Below are positions 33,049 to 44,264 of a DNA stretch of 64,000 nucleotides, piece by piece (positions within the stretch are counted from its first letter, which is position 1; every line of letters starts with the position of its first letter). Source of the stretch: Diphasiastrum complanatum (Eukaryota; Streptophyta; Lycopodiopsida; Lycopodiales; Lycopodiaceae); assembly GCA_029204225.1 (NCBI GenBank), contig CM055099.1:58353982-58417981 (forward strand), given 5' to 3'. The translations under genes were made by a program, and so were the position numbers. Under the pieces are notes generated by a model that worked only from the letters and a program-made list of their open reading frames with translations, ran no database searches and had not been told where the DNA came from.

Positions 33049-34948
33049 CATGTATCCTTCGGGTTGGATTATGTAGATATCTTCTTGTATGACTCCGTTC
33101 AGATAGGCTGTTTGTACATCAAGTTGATGTACTTTGAGGTCGGCAGCTGCAGCATAAGACAAGAGCATTTGGATCGACGAATGTTTGATGACTGGACTAA
33201 AAGTCTCACTGTGGTCGACATTCGGGATCTAGGTGAATCCTCGTGGTACTAGTCTAGCCTTCCTTCGATCAATTGCTCCGTTGGCATTATATTTGATCTT
33301 AAAGATCCATTTGCAATCAATAATATTGCAGCCAATAGGAGCTTCGACTAATGACCATGTCTGATTCTTGATCAGAGAGGAATACTCTCTGTCCATGGCT
33401 TCTCTCTAAAGATCAAAGTCTGGTTGGCTGAGTGCCTCTTCGACTATCGTCGGTTCCTACATTAAGAGACAAGTAAGAGTATACCTTGTGGGCTGTGTGC
33501 GCACTCGGCTTGATCTTTTGGGATGATTCAAATGATGAACCGCTCCTGGGACTTCTTGCTGGGTAGCAGCAACATATTCGTCTGATTCGTTGTCTCGAAG
33601 TGGGTCGACAATAGACACGTCTGAGCCAGAAGCTCGGACTGTCATGTCAATGGCAGGAGATGTAGGTTCTTCTTGAGCAATATCCTTGTCTTTGAGGTCG
33701 ACAAATTAATCCTCGATAAAGACTGTATCCTGGCTATACAATATTTGTTGGGTATCAGGATCGTACAGCTTGTAGGTGTTCTCAGATGAAGTATATCCGA
33801 TCAGGATGGTCTTGAGACCTTGGAAGTCCAATTTTTTCCTTGTGTCTTCTGAGATCTGTGCATAGGCAATGCACCCGAACACTCTTAGGTTCTTCAAAGA
33901 AGGCTTAGATCCTATCCACACCTCGTGGGGTGTCTTGTCTGAGAGGGCCTTGGTCGAACATCTGTTCTGGAGGTAAGCTGTAGTGGAGACAACTTCAACC
34001 CAGAATCTCTTGGACAACGTTGCATGCGATAGCATACGCTTAGCATATTTGACCAAAGTACAGTTCTTCCTCTCAACTAAGCCATTAGACTGAGGACTGT
34101 AAGGAGTGATGAATTGTTGCTCAATGCCTTGGCTTTGACAGTACTCCTTAAACTCGACAGAGATGTACTTTGTCGTGCTCTTGTTGGTGTACAAGGCGTG
34201 AGAATCAGCTGAGGAACTCGAGGCTTCATTCCTTCGCATGTCTTCCTGCAACAATATAGTAATGACTTTTGAAAGAGTCAATTCTGGATGAGTCGTGATG
34301 ATCATCACCCAGCTGTCGTAAGAACTTGGCTAGCTTGTAAGCAATTGCATCACTGCGTCTTGATCGTCTATGACAGATCCGACAGCGGCCCTTTGTCTTA
34401 GCAGGTTCTTGAATTGATTAATGTGATTCTGTAGAGAATCACCATTTGTCATTTTGAGGGAGTAGAATTTCTTCTTGAGATGTAGCTTAGAAGCTATATC
34501 TCGCACTTTGCATAGTGTGCTCAAGATGTCCCAGACTTCTTTTCATGTCTGAACCTCGAATACATGGCCGATCTAGGTATCCGTGATGTTGAGGATGATC
34601 AGTGTGAAAGCTTTTCCATCCTTCAGCTTCCATCTGGCGATTGTCTCGTCGACTGCTTCGGGTTTCTCTTCTACACCTGTAACAACGTCAAACAATTATT
34701 TTGCCATTAGTACAGTTTTCATCTTAAATTTTCATAGATGGTAATTGGCTCCATCAAGCTTGTCCATGATAGGATTGGCTTTCCCTTGGGAATCCATGTG
34801 GAAGAATTAGTCTAAGTGATAGGAGAAACTATCAGTGACTTAAGTATGAAAATATGATATTTATAGAACAAGAAAACAATTACTCTATCGGCTAGTAGAG
34901 TCTTGTACTATGGAAGCTTATCAAGTTATGAAAATAGCTCTGATACCA
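33049..34948 (-). pseudogene. Copia D, 5' half: gag fused to integrase, then RT start
   Basis: In minus-strand order: primer-binding site complement gctctgatacca (34937-34948); a gag frame at 34330-34524 (RDIASKLHLKKKFYSLKMTN); and a 200-codon frame at 33706-34308. The latter joins gag (MMIITTHPELTLSKVITIL) directly to the integrase core (GIEQQFITPYSPQSNGLVERKN) and its C-terminal GYTS block. A decayed RT start follows (AYLNGVIQEDIYIIQPEGYM), where F3 is inserted at 33048. The zinc knuckle, protease and integrase N-terminus are deleted, so it was defective before F inserted. The second half appears to be 54487-55990. Confidence 0.85.
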
Positions 34949-35365
34949 TGTTGGAGAGAGAGAGAGAGAGTGAGAGAACAAATGACGAACACGAATGAGA
35001 AATAAACTCGAACAAGATCCAAATGAGAAGCGAACTCGAACAGAAAATGTTCGTGTGCAGCGGAATGAATTATTTGACTCTCTCCGTAAGCATGACTATG
35101 CCTATCAGAATGAAGAGAACTTTAGTGATAGAAATCACAATCATTCTACATTACGTAGCCAAACATTTAATGGATGAAGTGCTAGATGAATAATTTGTCA
35201 CGAATTGCAAGACAAATTATCTATCGCAAATGATTCGCGAAGAGCTAGATTGTGCTAAACTGATAATTAGTCGCGAAAGGCAATACTAGAAGTTGATCGT
35301 CTATTATTAGAAAGAGCAACTAGAAAGATCAAACAAAATGAAGAACAAGCATAACAATATTAACA
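34949..35365 (-). repeat. 5' LTR of copia D
   Basis: Starts TGTTGGAGAGAG right after the primer-binding site. It matches the reverse complement of 55578-55990, including tcgcgaatgattcgcg-like inverted repeats (35225-35240 region). The outer edge (35365) is where similarity to the other copy ends and may not be the true terminus. Confidence 0.8.
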
Positions 35366-35705
35366 CAAATCTGAATGCAGAACAAAGAGCTGTATCAGAT
35401 TAAGTATATTATGTATACAAGTTAATAATGTGGCAGAGCACAATACAATAGCAGACAAAACCGCATGCCCTACGAAGCTTGCACCTAAATATGGCATGAG
35501 ATTAGTGAAAGAGTTCCTAGAACTAGACATGTGGGAACTAGCCCCACTATCTATCCACCAGACTTCTTCATTCTTAAAAGAAAAACATGAAAAAGTAGAC
35601 ATCATTAATGAATCCTCTCTTTCACTCTCTACACCCTCACACTCATTCTCATTAGTAAGGTTAGCTTGCCTAGATTGGTTCTTCTTCTTGAAACAGTATG
35701 ATGCA
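35366..35705 (-). pseudogene. Copia G: zinc-knuckle end and protease fragment
   Basis: The minus strand reads (HA)SYCFKKKNQSRQANLT from 35705, then EVWWIDSGASSHMSSSRNSF, the copia protease active site D-S-G-A-S. The coding resemblance fades beyond about 35470, toward the D LTR. It joins in frame to 42137-42863 once F1 is ignored. Confidence 0.85.
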
Positions 35706-36360
35706 TGTGAAAAATACAGATCCTAAGTGGATCTAAACTCCAAGATCATTGGCTTGAATGCTTGCACTCCAAACTACATAAGCTAGGAATTGGCAACACA
35801 TTCTATGCTACCTAGAATGCAAAGAACTTGATCAAAAAGCATTTATCACAAATGGAAACTTCCATAAACATCAAGTGCGGCCCAAAATAGCATTATACAA
35901 TCCATAATACATCAGCCTACCACTTTTGGAAAGCACCTAAGATCATACACAATAGCTTGAAGACAATACACACAACAATGCTCTCAATGGAGGAAGAAAC
36001 AATGACAATGATCTATTGATCTCAATGAAGCATACAAAAGGTTTCTCCAACCTGTTCTCCACGACTTCCCTACTATTTATGGATGAGGAAGATGACTCTC
36101 TCTCCTCTCTCTAGAAGGTACTTGACCCTAGATGTTCCCTATATAGGAAAAATAGCTAAAAATGGCTTATATGACCAAAATACATCAAAATGGTCTCATT
36201 TTGAAGGGTATGAAGTTTGACACTTCATCATACTGAAAAAATACAGTAAATAAAAACATTGTGGCCTGGTTCACACGTGCAAAACTCCAGAACCAAAACT
36301 ATTTACAATTTTAGCCAATTTAGGCCTCAAACTAGCTAGGAAATGTTGACAATTTTCACA
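35706..36360 (-). repeat. 3' LTR of copia F1
   Basis: 655 bp, TGTGAAAAATAC..ATTTTCACA. The last codons and stop of gag-pol fall just inside its inner edge (36356-36360). The CACGTG palindrome seen in F2, F3 and F4 is broken here (cacacgtgcaaaac), as it is in the partner LTR. Confidence 0.97.
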
Positions 36361-39300
36361 CTCCCTCTTCAACATTGGATGCTAGTTTCAACATAGTCTT
36401 TGAGCACATTCCAAGATTAGATCTATGCATTAAATATAGGTCCTTTCCCAATGGTTTGGTGAAGATATCAGCCACACACTCCTTTGAAGAGACATGTTGA
36501 AGCTCCACCTCTTTGGCAATGACTTGATCTCTCACAAAATGGTGAGCAATCTCAATGTGCTTGCTCCTTGCATGAAAAACAGGATTGCTTGCCAAGCTTT
36601 GGGCTGAAAGGTTATCACAAAGTATGATTGGAGTCTTCTCTGGTTCCAGCAAGTGAAGATCCAATAACATCCTTTTGATCCAAAGAATCTCCTTGGTGCA
36701 TGTTGTTAATGCCTTGTACTCGGCTTCGGTGGAAGATAGAGAGATAGTTGGTTGCTTCTTTGATAGCCATGAGACCACTCCATCTCCAAGATAGATTGCA
36801 AAGGCACTTGTTGACTTCCTATCCATTTGATCACCTGCAAAATCTGAATCTGAAAATCCACAAAGGTTAGGTGTAGTACCTCCATACAAGATGCCAAAAT
36901 CTCTAGATCCCGAGATGTATCTAAGTACTCTCTTTCCTAGCTTCCAATGAGCCTCACTAGGATCTTGCATAAATTGACTTAGTTTACCAACCACAAAGCT
37001 TAGATCAGGTCTTGTGATGGTTAACCATATAAGAGATCCTATTAGCTTTCTATAGAGAGTAATGTCCTTGAAGGATCTTTCATTACTTCTTGTAGTTAGC
37101 TTTACATTTGATTCCATAGGAGTAGAAACAACTTTACAATCTTCCATATGAAACCTTTTTAGAATAGAGTTAACATACTTTTCTTGACATATGAATGTAG
37201 ATTTAGAAGTTCTAATAATCTCTATTCCTAAGATATAATGAAGTTTACCAAGATCTTGAATTTCAAACTCTCTTTTGAGTGCCATCTTGATTTCATCTAT
37301 ATCTAGATTGTTACCACCACTTAAGATAATGTCATCAACATAGATCAAAAGTAAAGTGATATCATTTTCATTCAATCTAAAGTAGAGAGAATGATCATAC
37401 TCACTCATAACAAAGTTTTGAGAAAGTAAGAAGGAATTGAGCTTAGCATACCAACTCCTTGGTGCTTGCTTTAGCCCATACAAACTCTTTTGGAGATAGC
37501 ACACATGATTAGGCTCATCATGTGAAACATAGCCCTCGGGTTGCTCCATGTAAATATCTTCTTCAAGATCACCATTCAAGAAGGCATTAGTAACATCCAT
37601 TTGCCACATATCCCAATCATAAAGAGTTGCAAGAGAGATTAGGATTCGAATAGTTACCATCTTTGCCACGGGTGCAAAGGTCTCATCATAGTCAATACCA
37701 TATTCTTGAGCATACCCCTTTGCCACCAACCTTGCCTTGTACTTGTTGATTGATCCATCTTGATTTGTCTTGATCTTGAAGATCCACTTACAACCAATTG
37801 CCTTCTTGTCCTTTGGAAGCTTTACCAACCTCCATGTGTTGCTTTTGATGAGTGCTTGATGCTCATGATCCATGGTTTGGATCCATTCCTTCTTTTGAAT
37901 TGCTTCACCTACACAAGTTGGTTCATCAAAAGAGGTAAGAAAAGCAAAGTTAGAGTTGTCCACCACTTGCTTTCCTTTTTCATCATAGGTTAGCCTTGAT
38001 GGCTTAGCCCTTTGCCTTTGAGTCTTCCTTGAAGTTTGCTTTGGAGTGGCATCTCCATCTTCATCCAAGACATCTTGCACATCATGATGATTAGTAGGCA
38101 CATCAACATCAACATCAACAACATTGGAAACATTCTCTTCATGAAAGATGACATCCCTACTTATGACAACTTTCTTTGTAGAAGGAATGTACACTTTGTA
38201 AGCCTTGCTTACTTCACTATAGCCAACAAACACACCCTTCTTTGATGAAGGATCTTCTTTAGTTCTATCATCAAGTGTGATATTGACAAAACATGTACAT
38301 CCAAAGATCCTACAATGCTTGACACTCGGCCTTCTACCATAAAGAACCTCATGAGGAGTTTTACCATCCAAGGAAGCACTTGTCCATCTATTACATAGAT
38401 AGTTAGCACATGCTAAAGCTTCCCCCCAAAAAGACTTAGCAAGATTAGCATGTAGTCTCATTGCCTTGGCACATTCACAAAGGGTTCTATTCTTCCTCTC
38501 GGCCACTCCATTCTGTTGTGGAGTCCTAGGACTAGACATCTCCCTCTTAATCCCATGTGCTATACAAAAGTCTTTGAACCTATTTGAGGTGTATTCCCCT
38601 CCATTATCAGATCTTAAGCATTTGATCTTTGTATTGAATTGGTTTTCCATTTCATTCTTGAACTTGACAAATGCAGCAAACACTTCATCCTTACTTTTAA
38701 GAAGATAGATCCAAGTATACCTACTAAAGTCATCAATGAAAGTTGCATACATCTTTGCCCCACCATTGCTAGTTGTACTAGAAGAATGAATATCAGAATG
38801 CACAAGTTGAAAAGCTTCTTTAGATCTAGAAGTAGATCTAGAATAAGCAAGTCTATGAGATTTGGACAAGGCACAATGTTCACAAACACTATTGTTTGCA
38901 ACAAGACTTTTAGGGAGACCAAGAACAAGCTCTTTCTTTGCCATTACCTCCAAAGATTTGAAGTTGGGATGGCCCAACCTCTTGTGCCAAACTTCTTGGT
39001 TTGTCAATTGCTCCCTAGCCATACATCCTTCATGATTAGAGATCACACATGCATCAAGCTTGAAAAGTTTACCATGCCTCCTACCTTGAGCAATCAAGGA
39101 TCCACATTTACTTATCAAACATGCATCTCCAATGAACTCCACATCAAGTCCTTTGTCAATCATTTGACTTACACTAAGCAAATTCTTAGTGATTGAAGGA
39201 ATGTACAAAACATTTTCAAGATTTGCTTTCCTATTTGTTGAAAGGGAAATAGGAATAGTGCCTATGCCTTTGATGTCACATTGACCATCATTTGCAGTGT

Positions 39301-40309
39301 AGATGATGTTACCTTCTCCCTCATAAGACAATAAGGATGTAAAGTATTCCTTATGTCTTGTCATGTGAGATGAGGCTCCACTATCAATCCACCAAGGATC
39401 ATTATCATCTATGTTGGCTAACAAACTTGAAGTCATAACAAGTGATTCACATGTGTTATGTTCTTCCTCATCTATTGTAAGATTTCCTTGCCTCTCTCCT
39501 TGCTCTCTTTTCTTCTTATAACATTCATTTGCAAAATGACCTTTTATCCCACAATAAAAGCACTTGAACTTTGACTTATTGTTCTTAGTAGAAGAGGAAG
39601 AGGAAGAGTGATCATCATGATCAAAGTTACCACCTTTGGACCATTTCCCTTTGCCTTTACCTTTGCCCTTGAATTTGCCTTTTGTGAAGAAAGCCTCTTC
39701 ACCTCCACCTTGCAAGGATGCACCATCAAGCTTTGATTGCAACCTATGTTCTTCAGCCAATAAGATTTCTTGCAAGTCAACCACACTTGGCAAGACTCTT
39801 TGAATGGCAAAACTTTGCACAAGGTTAGCATGTTCATTTAGCAAACCATTCAACATAACTTGGACTATTTCACCATCTTTTATGTTCTCATCAATGCATG
39901 CTAAATCATCACTTAGGGACTTAACTCTCAAGATAAATGCATGAGCACTTTCACCCTCTCTTTGCCTACTAGAAAATATTTGTCTCCTTAGGGTCAATAC
40001 CCTAGATGTGGACTTTGATTCAAAGAGCTTCTTTAAGGCATTCCATGCCTCACTTGCACTTTGACACTTTCCAACTTCCTTGAGAAGTTCATTTGTAACA
40101 TTCATTTTAATGATATGAAGAGCCCTTTTGGCCTTCTTATCAAACCTTTGTTGCTCTTGAAGTGTGAGAGGTCTCTCTTCAATTTCTACAACTATGTCCA
40201 TGAGTTCATTCAACTCAAGTAAGGACTCCATCCTCACTTTCCAAGTAGAGTAGTTTGATGAACTCAACCTTTCACTAGACTCTAGCATGATCCCACCATT
40301 GGAAGCCAT
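36356..40309 (-). CDS. Copia F1 gag-pol polyprotein (1317 aa)
   Basis: A complete Ty1/copia polyprotein without stops. Residues about 1-200 form a UBN2-type gag, followed by a Lys/Gly-rich linker. A CCHC knuckle CFYCGIKGHFANEC is at 250-263. The retropepsin WWIDSGASSHM has its active Asp at 309. The integrase has zinc-binding H442..H and CEHC, and catalytic D506, D568 and E604 (DDX35E), with PQQNGVAERKNRTL. The RT starts near 820 and has YVDD at 990-993. RNase H acidic residues are near D1154, E1195 and D1232. The C-terminal block is CVADIFTKPLGKDLY. Order PR-IN-RT-RH is diagnostic of copia. Relative to F2 I count five substitutions. The start is the first ATG, and MASNGGIMLESSERLSSSNY is a usual copia N-terminus. 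Confidence 0.97.
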   Translation of the reverse strand: MASNGGIMLESSERLSSSNYSTWKVRMESLLELNELMDIVVEIEERPLTLQEQQRFDKKAKRALHIIKMNVTNELLKEVGKCQSASEAWNALKKLFESKSTSRVLTLRRQIFSSRQREGESAHAFILRVKSLSDDLACIDENIKDGEIVQVMLNGLLNEHANLVQSFAIQRVLPSVVDLQEILLAEEHRLQSKLDGASLQGGGEEAFFTKGKFKGKGKGKGKWSKGGNFDHDDHSSSSSSTKNNKSKFKCFYCGIKGHFANECYKKKREQGERQGNLTIDEEEHNTCESLVMTSSLLANIDDNDPWWIDSGASSHMTRHKEYFTSLLSYEGEGNIIYTANDGQCDIKGIGTIPISLSTNRKANLENVLYIPSITKNLLSVSQMIDKGLDVEFIGDACLISKCGSLIAQGRRHGKLFKLDACVISNHEGCMAREQLTNQEVWHKRLGHPNFKSLEVMAKKELVLGLPKSLVANNSVCEHCALSKSHRLAYSRSTSRSKEAFQLVHSDIHSSSTTSNGGAKMYATFIDDFSRYTWIYLLKSKDEVFAAFVKFKNEMENQFNTKIKCLRSDNGGEYTSNRFKDFCIAHGIKREMSSPRTPQQNGVAERKNRTLCECAKAMRLHANLAKSFWGEALACANYLCNRWTSASLDGKTPHEVLYGRRPSVKHCRIFGCTCFVNITLDDRTKEDPSSKKGVFVGYSEVSKAYKVYIPSTKKVVISRDVIFHEENVSNVVDVDVDVPTNHHDVQDVLDEDGDATPKQTSRKTQRQRAKPSRLTYDEKGKQVVDNSNFAFLTSFDEPTCVGEAIQKKEWIQTMDHEHQALIKSNTWRLVKLPKDKKAIGCKWIFKIKTNQDGSINKYKARLVAKGYAQEYGIDYDETFAPVAKMVTIRILISLATLYDWDMWQMDVTNAFLNGDLEEDIYMEQPEGYVSHDEPNHVCYLQKSLYGLKQAPRSWYAKLNSFLLSQNFVMSEYDHSLYFRLNENDITLLLIYVDDIILSGGNNLDIDEIKMALKREFEIQDLGKLHYILGIEIIRTSKSTFICQEKYVNSILKRFHMEDCKVVSTPMESNVKLTTRSNERSFKDITLYRKLIGSLIWLTITRPDLSFVVGKLSQFMQDPSEAHWKLGKRVLRYISGSRDFGILYGGTTPNLCGFSDSDFAGDQMDRKSTSAFAIYLGDGVVSWLSKKQPTISLSSTEAEYKALTTCTKEILWIKRMLLDLHLLEPEKTPIILCDNLSAQSLASNPVFHARSKHIEIAHHFVRDQVIAKEVELQHVSSKECVADIFTKPLGKDLYLMHRSNLGMCSKTMLKLASNVEEGV

Positions 40310-41469
40310 GATTCTAATGTTTCTTCAACTTTTAGGTTTTGTCCTAAAGCACTTAGCACTCACTTTTCTCTCAACAAATGATAGATAAAGAGATCTATGA
40401 AGATTTAGGACCCTAAAACACTTCTATCTTGAACCTAGATGGTTTCCAAGCATAGAAAGGAAGATTGAAACACATGCAACACTTTCCACACACTAAGAAT
40501 GGATTACAAAATCAAACCAACCTGAACACACTCTTGCTTAAGCTCTCAAACTTTCCAGCAAGTGACCAAATCAAGTTATGGTGTGAAGAGTTACTTGCAT
40601 TCTTAGAAAATACCCAAAACTAGGATGCCAAGATTACCTAGTAATGAACAAACTTGATCAACATATGATCAACACACTAAGATATTGATTAAACCTGTAA
40701 AACCACATGTAAACCACACTTCTAAAAGTTTATAAACTCCAGCAAGTGATAAATACAAGATTTAGAGGTGAATGAATGAGCACACTTAGTGAATCACAAG
40801 ACTAGCTTCACTATCTTGTCAAATCTTGGTGTTTAGATGTAGATCTAAGATCACTTCACATGAGAATGTTCCTCAACCTGTTAAGAACCTGAAAACACAC
40901 TTGCATAATGGTTAACACCTTCCAGCAAATGCTCCAATCAAATTACATAAGGAGAGTTACTTACATGCTCAACAAAGTACACCAAAAATTATGCCAAAAT
41001 TGATGACAATCTTTACAATATGCTCGTCACAATGGAGCTTACAATATGTTCACCCAAAAAAGGGGATCTTTCATCCAAATGGGAGCTTTGCTCAGCCTTT
41101 AGGAGAATTACAACTCACTCAAAAGAGCATTTGTCATCCACTTAAGGAGAAGTTTCATCCACTTAAGGAGAGTGTTCATCCAAGAATGGAGATTGTCAAC
41201 AATAGGATTGAAAAGAACATTGTTAGTATTGAATATGCACAAGCCTCACAATGACAAATGATTAGATGTTATGATCTGATCCAAAATAGTTTATTTTCAG
41301 CCTCTGATCTTCAATAGACCTGAAATATGCTTTTGATCCACAAGTTCAACTCACAAAACAAAGGTTAGTAATATTTGATCAACAAAGCAATGCAAAATCA
41401 TGCTAGAACTTGATCAAACATCCAAATATCACCAAAAATGGAATACTTACTGTAAATAGAAGCCAACCA
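40310..41469 (-). other. Copia F1 leader (5' untranslated)
   Basis: 1.16 kb without a sense ORF. The part around 41060-41190 has short imperfect repeats (ttctccttaagtggatgaa in the sense direction), which underlie the antisense ORF at 40991-41254. The phrase 'ccagcaa(g/a)tg' occurs repeatedly. Confidence 0.75.
40991..41254 (+). other. Antisense small ORF in the copia F1 leader (87 aa)
   Basis: MPKLMTIFTICSSQWSL..EYAQASQ is antisense to the element. It matches the F3 and F4 versions almost exactly. No domain recognised; coding status unproven. Confidence 0.35.
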
Positions 41470-41481
41470 GCTCTGATACCA

Positions 41482-42136
41482 TGTGAAAAATACAGATCCT
41501 AAGTGGATCTAAACTCCAAGATCATTGGCTTGAATGCTTGCACTCCAAACTACATAAGCTAGGAATTGGCAACACATTCTATGCTACCTAGAATGCAAAG
41601 AACTTGATCAAAAAGCATTTATCACAAATGGAAACTTCCATAAACATCAAGTGCGGCCCAAAATAGCATTATACAGTCCATAATACATCAGCCTACCACT
41701 TTTGGAAAGCACCTAAGATCATACACAATAGCTTGAAGACAATACACACAACAATGCTCTCAATGGAGGAAGAAACAATGACAATGATCTATTGATCTCA
41801 ATGAAGCATACAAAAGGTTTCTCCAACCTGTTCTCCACGACTTCCCTACTATTTATGGATGAGGAAGATGACTCTCTCTCCTCTCTCTAGAAGGTACTTG
41901 ACCCTAGATATTCCCTATATAGGAAAAATAGCTAAAAATGGCTTATATGACCAAAATACATCAAAATGGTCTCATTTTGAAGGGTATGAAGTTTGACACT
42001 TCATCATACTGAAAAAATACAGTAAATAAAAACATTGTGGCCTGGTTCACACGTGCAAAACTCCAGAACCAAAACTATTTACAATTTTAGCCAATTTAGG
42101 CCTCAAACTAGCTAGGAAATGTTGACAATTTTCACA
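41482..42136 (-). repeat. 5' LTR of copia F1
   Basis: 655 bp, TGTGAAAAATAC..ATTTTCACA, next to the primer-binding site at 41470-41481, and followed by the ATGCA target duplication. TATA candidates (minus strand) lie around 41850-41930. Confidence 0.97.
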
Positions 42137-43532
42137 ATGCATAGTGTCCTTTCTTGCCACAGACAAAACACTTGATCTTTGATAGCTTCTTCTTGCCACT
42201 AGATGTTGCACCTTGTGAGGATTGATCCTTACCACCTTATTTGGCTTTGTCCTTCTTGAAGTGTTGTTGTCCTTTGCCATTGCCTCTTGACTTGTCTCTG
42301 ATGAAGAGTGCTTTGTCATCTCCACCATCTTTCAATGAAAGTCTGTTGATCCTCAGCATGTTGTTTTCTTGCCTGCTTTCTTCAGCAATGAGAACACCTT
42401 GTAGTGTCTCCAAGGATGGAAGATCCTCTCTGATAGCATAAGTTTGCACAATATTGTCATACTCATCTCTAAGTCCATTTAGGACTACTTGAACAAGTTT
42501 AGTGATCTTAAAAGCATCACTAATACTAGCTAACTCTTGATGAAGATCCTTAACTCTCATGACATATGATGAAGCACTCTCATCTACTCTTTGATAACTT
42601 AGAAATATTTGGTTTCTAAGTGTAAGCAATCTAGAAGTATTTTTGATTTCATAGATTGTTTTTAGAGTATCCCAAGCTTCCTTGGCAGTGGTGCATGTAC
42701 TGAACTCTCTTAACACTTCATTGGTAACATTCATTTTTATAAAATAAAGGGCAATTCTGGTTCTTTTGTGGAATGCTGTAGCTTCATTAGGTGCAACAGG
42801 TTCTTCTTCAGCGCCACTCACAATATCCATTACATCTTGTAGAATCAACAAATGTTGATCCACCCTATGAAATCTAGCAACAGATGTGAGAGCAAATTCT
42901 CAATACTAAAAATCAATCTATCTTGAATTTGGATCTTGCTTCAGTCACAAAAGAAGAAGCACATGCAAGCAAGAATTCTATCTCTCCCACAAGTTTCAAT
43001 GTACTGAAAAACTCTCTAGGAACTTACTTTCAACTCAAACACAGTAATATGTGTGAAATGAAAAGTCTAAGACCTCAAAACACTCACTTCTATCCAATCC
43101 TACTTGATTGACAATGAAAATTGATGAAAAAGACAGATGTGTGCTCACTTTGGCATATCCCACGACTTGATTACCCTCTCAAACTCTCCGATTGCCTAAA
43201 AATCTTCTAGAAACAAATCAAATTGATTTAGAAACAAGAGCAACACATTTTACTCTCGAATACCTATCCAACAAGCTATAGAACATCAAATTTGGATCAT
43301 TCCTTGAGAAGTAGCACTCATTAATGAGGGCTGAATTCACACGTGTGACCCCTCTGTCCATACAGAGCTCCGCTAGATCAAATCAACCTTGATTTGATCC
43401 ACTTATGATCCATAGATTGCTTGTTTCTCAGCGAGTTTGAATCCTTCTCAAAATCCGAGTTCCTGCAAGCAAAAACACTGATGATCTGATGTATACACCC
43501 TCACTTCTTCAAAGCATGAAGCTCTGATACCA
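42137..43532 (-). pseudogene. Copia G: gag and leader
   Basis: The minus-strand gag frame at 42237-42863 (VMDIVSGAEEEPVAPNE.., HIKMNVTNEVLREF-type block, ..LTLRNQIFLSYQR) is a UBN2-type copia gag. It reaches a stop at 42237. Just beyond come KIKCFVCGKKGHYA, the first half of a CCHC knuckle, and then the F1 insertion; the last Cys of the knuckle (SYC) lies at 35695-35705. The leader spans 42864-43520, and primer-binding site complement gctctgatacca is at 43521-43532. Little of pol survives. Confidence 0.88.
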
Positions 43533-44264
43533 TGTGAGGTCTTTAGCACGTGTGAACTTCACCACACACCTATAGGATCTTACTGAGGTGTTGTGATTGC
43601 ACAAGATTGATCAAAGAACAGTATGCTTGAAAAATCTAAGGCAAGAGCACAATGGCATACATCTGATGAAAAAATCTAACTCTTCACTATGAGAAATGAA
43701 TGTCAGAAATAATTCTAAGTGTTCAGTATGGGAAAAAGAGGCTGCTCTCGAGTAGAGAGAGAAAATCATACATAGAAAACTTGGGTAGAGAGAGAATGAG
43801 TCCAAAACAACAAAATCTCAATACTCACAAATTGGCAAAATATGCCCAACTTTTCCTACATGAGAGAGACTCGAATTCCTACAACGGAGTTGCATGGAAA
43901 GTCCACTTAACTGAACTAATTCACCTACCAGAGATCCACATGTGTAACTGCATGCATGTATGGTGCATGTACTGCATGTCAACTCATAAAATTGCCTAGA
44001 CATGTGTAGATCACAGAAACTAATTTGCATGTTGCATGCACTAATTGCATGTGGCTTGCATGCATACAGTAAAACTTTGCATGCTATCAAAACATCTGCA
44101 TGTCATTACAATTGAACCTATCTAGCTCAAATCCGAGCTACACTAGAAGGATATGTGCTCAATTCACACTCCTTATATGTACAACATGAAATCTAGTGGA
44201 AACTATCATGGTAATGACCCCAAACTCGAGATAGGAAGATAATATTTTAATAATCTTCACAACA
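43533..44264 (-). repeat. 5' LTR of copia G
   Basis: 732 bp, plus strand TGTGAGGTC..CTTCACAACA, adjoining the primer-binding site at 43521-43532. Its outer edge cuts into the RNase H codons of copia D2, so G inserted there. The U3 part carries a dense cluster of TGCATG motifs (43949-44102). Confidence 0.85.
43949..44102. promoter_or_regulatory. Cluster of ten TGCATG (RY-type) motifs in the G LTR
   Basis: Ten copies of TGCATG (some overlapping, as in tgcatgcatg) occur within 154 bp of the U3 side of the LTR. CATGCA/TGCATG is the core RY element bound by plant B3-domain factors of the ABI3/FUS3/LEC2 class. Role here is inference. Confidence 0.6.

Larger units (their letters stand above)
35706..42136 (-). 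mobile_element. Copia F1: complete, young, autonomous-looking
   Basis: A 6431-bp minus-strand Ty1/copia element with two 655-bp LTRs (35706-36360 and 41482-42136). It has primer-binding site complement gctctgatacca (41470-41481), a polypurine tract (36361-36370, ctccctcttc on the plus strand) and a single intact 1317-codon gag-pol. The target duplication ATGCA lies at 35701-35705 and 42137-42141. By eye the LTRs differ at about two positions (acaatcc/acagtcc and gatgttc/gatattc). It is inserted in the gag zinc knuckle of copia G. All parts needed for autonomous transposition appear to be present. Confidence 0.97.

Noticed and set aside
35430-35726. Plus-strand 98-codon frame (MAEHNTIADKTACPTKL..)
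   Set aside because: Mostly antisense to the copia G protease segment and running into the F1 LTR. The weak likeness to a copia C-terminus is not convincing.
36706-39837. Several 60-185-codon frames on both strands within copia F1 (and the same in F2)
   Set aside because: Shadows of the 1317-codon gag-pol frame; they mirror each other in both copies because the DNA is the same.
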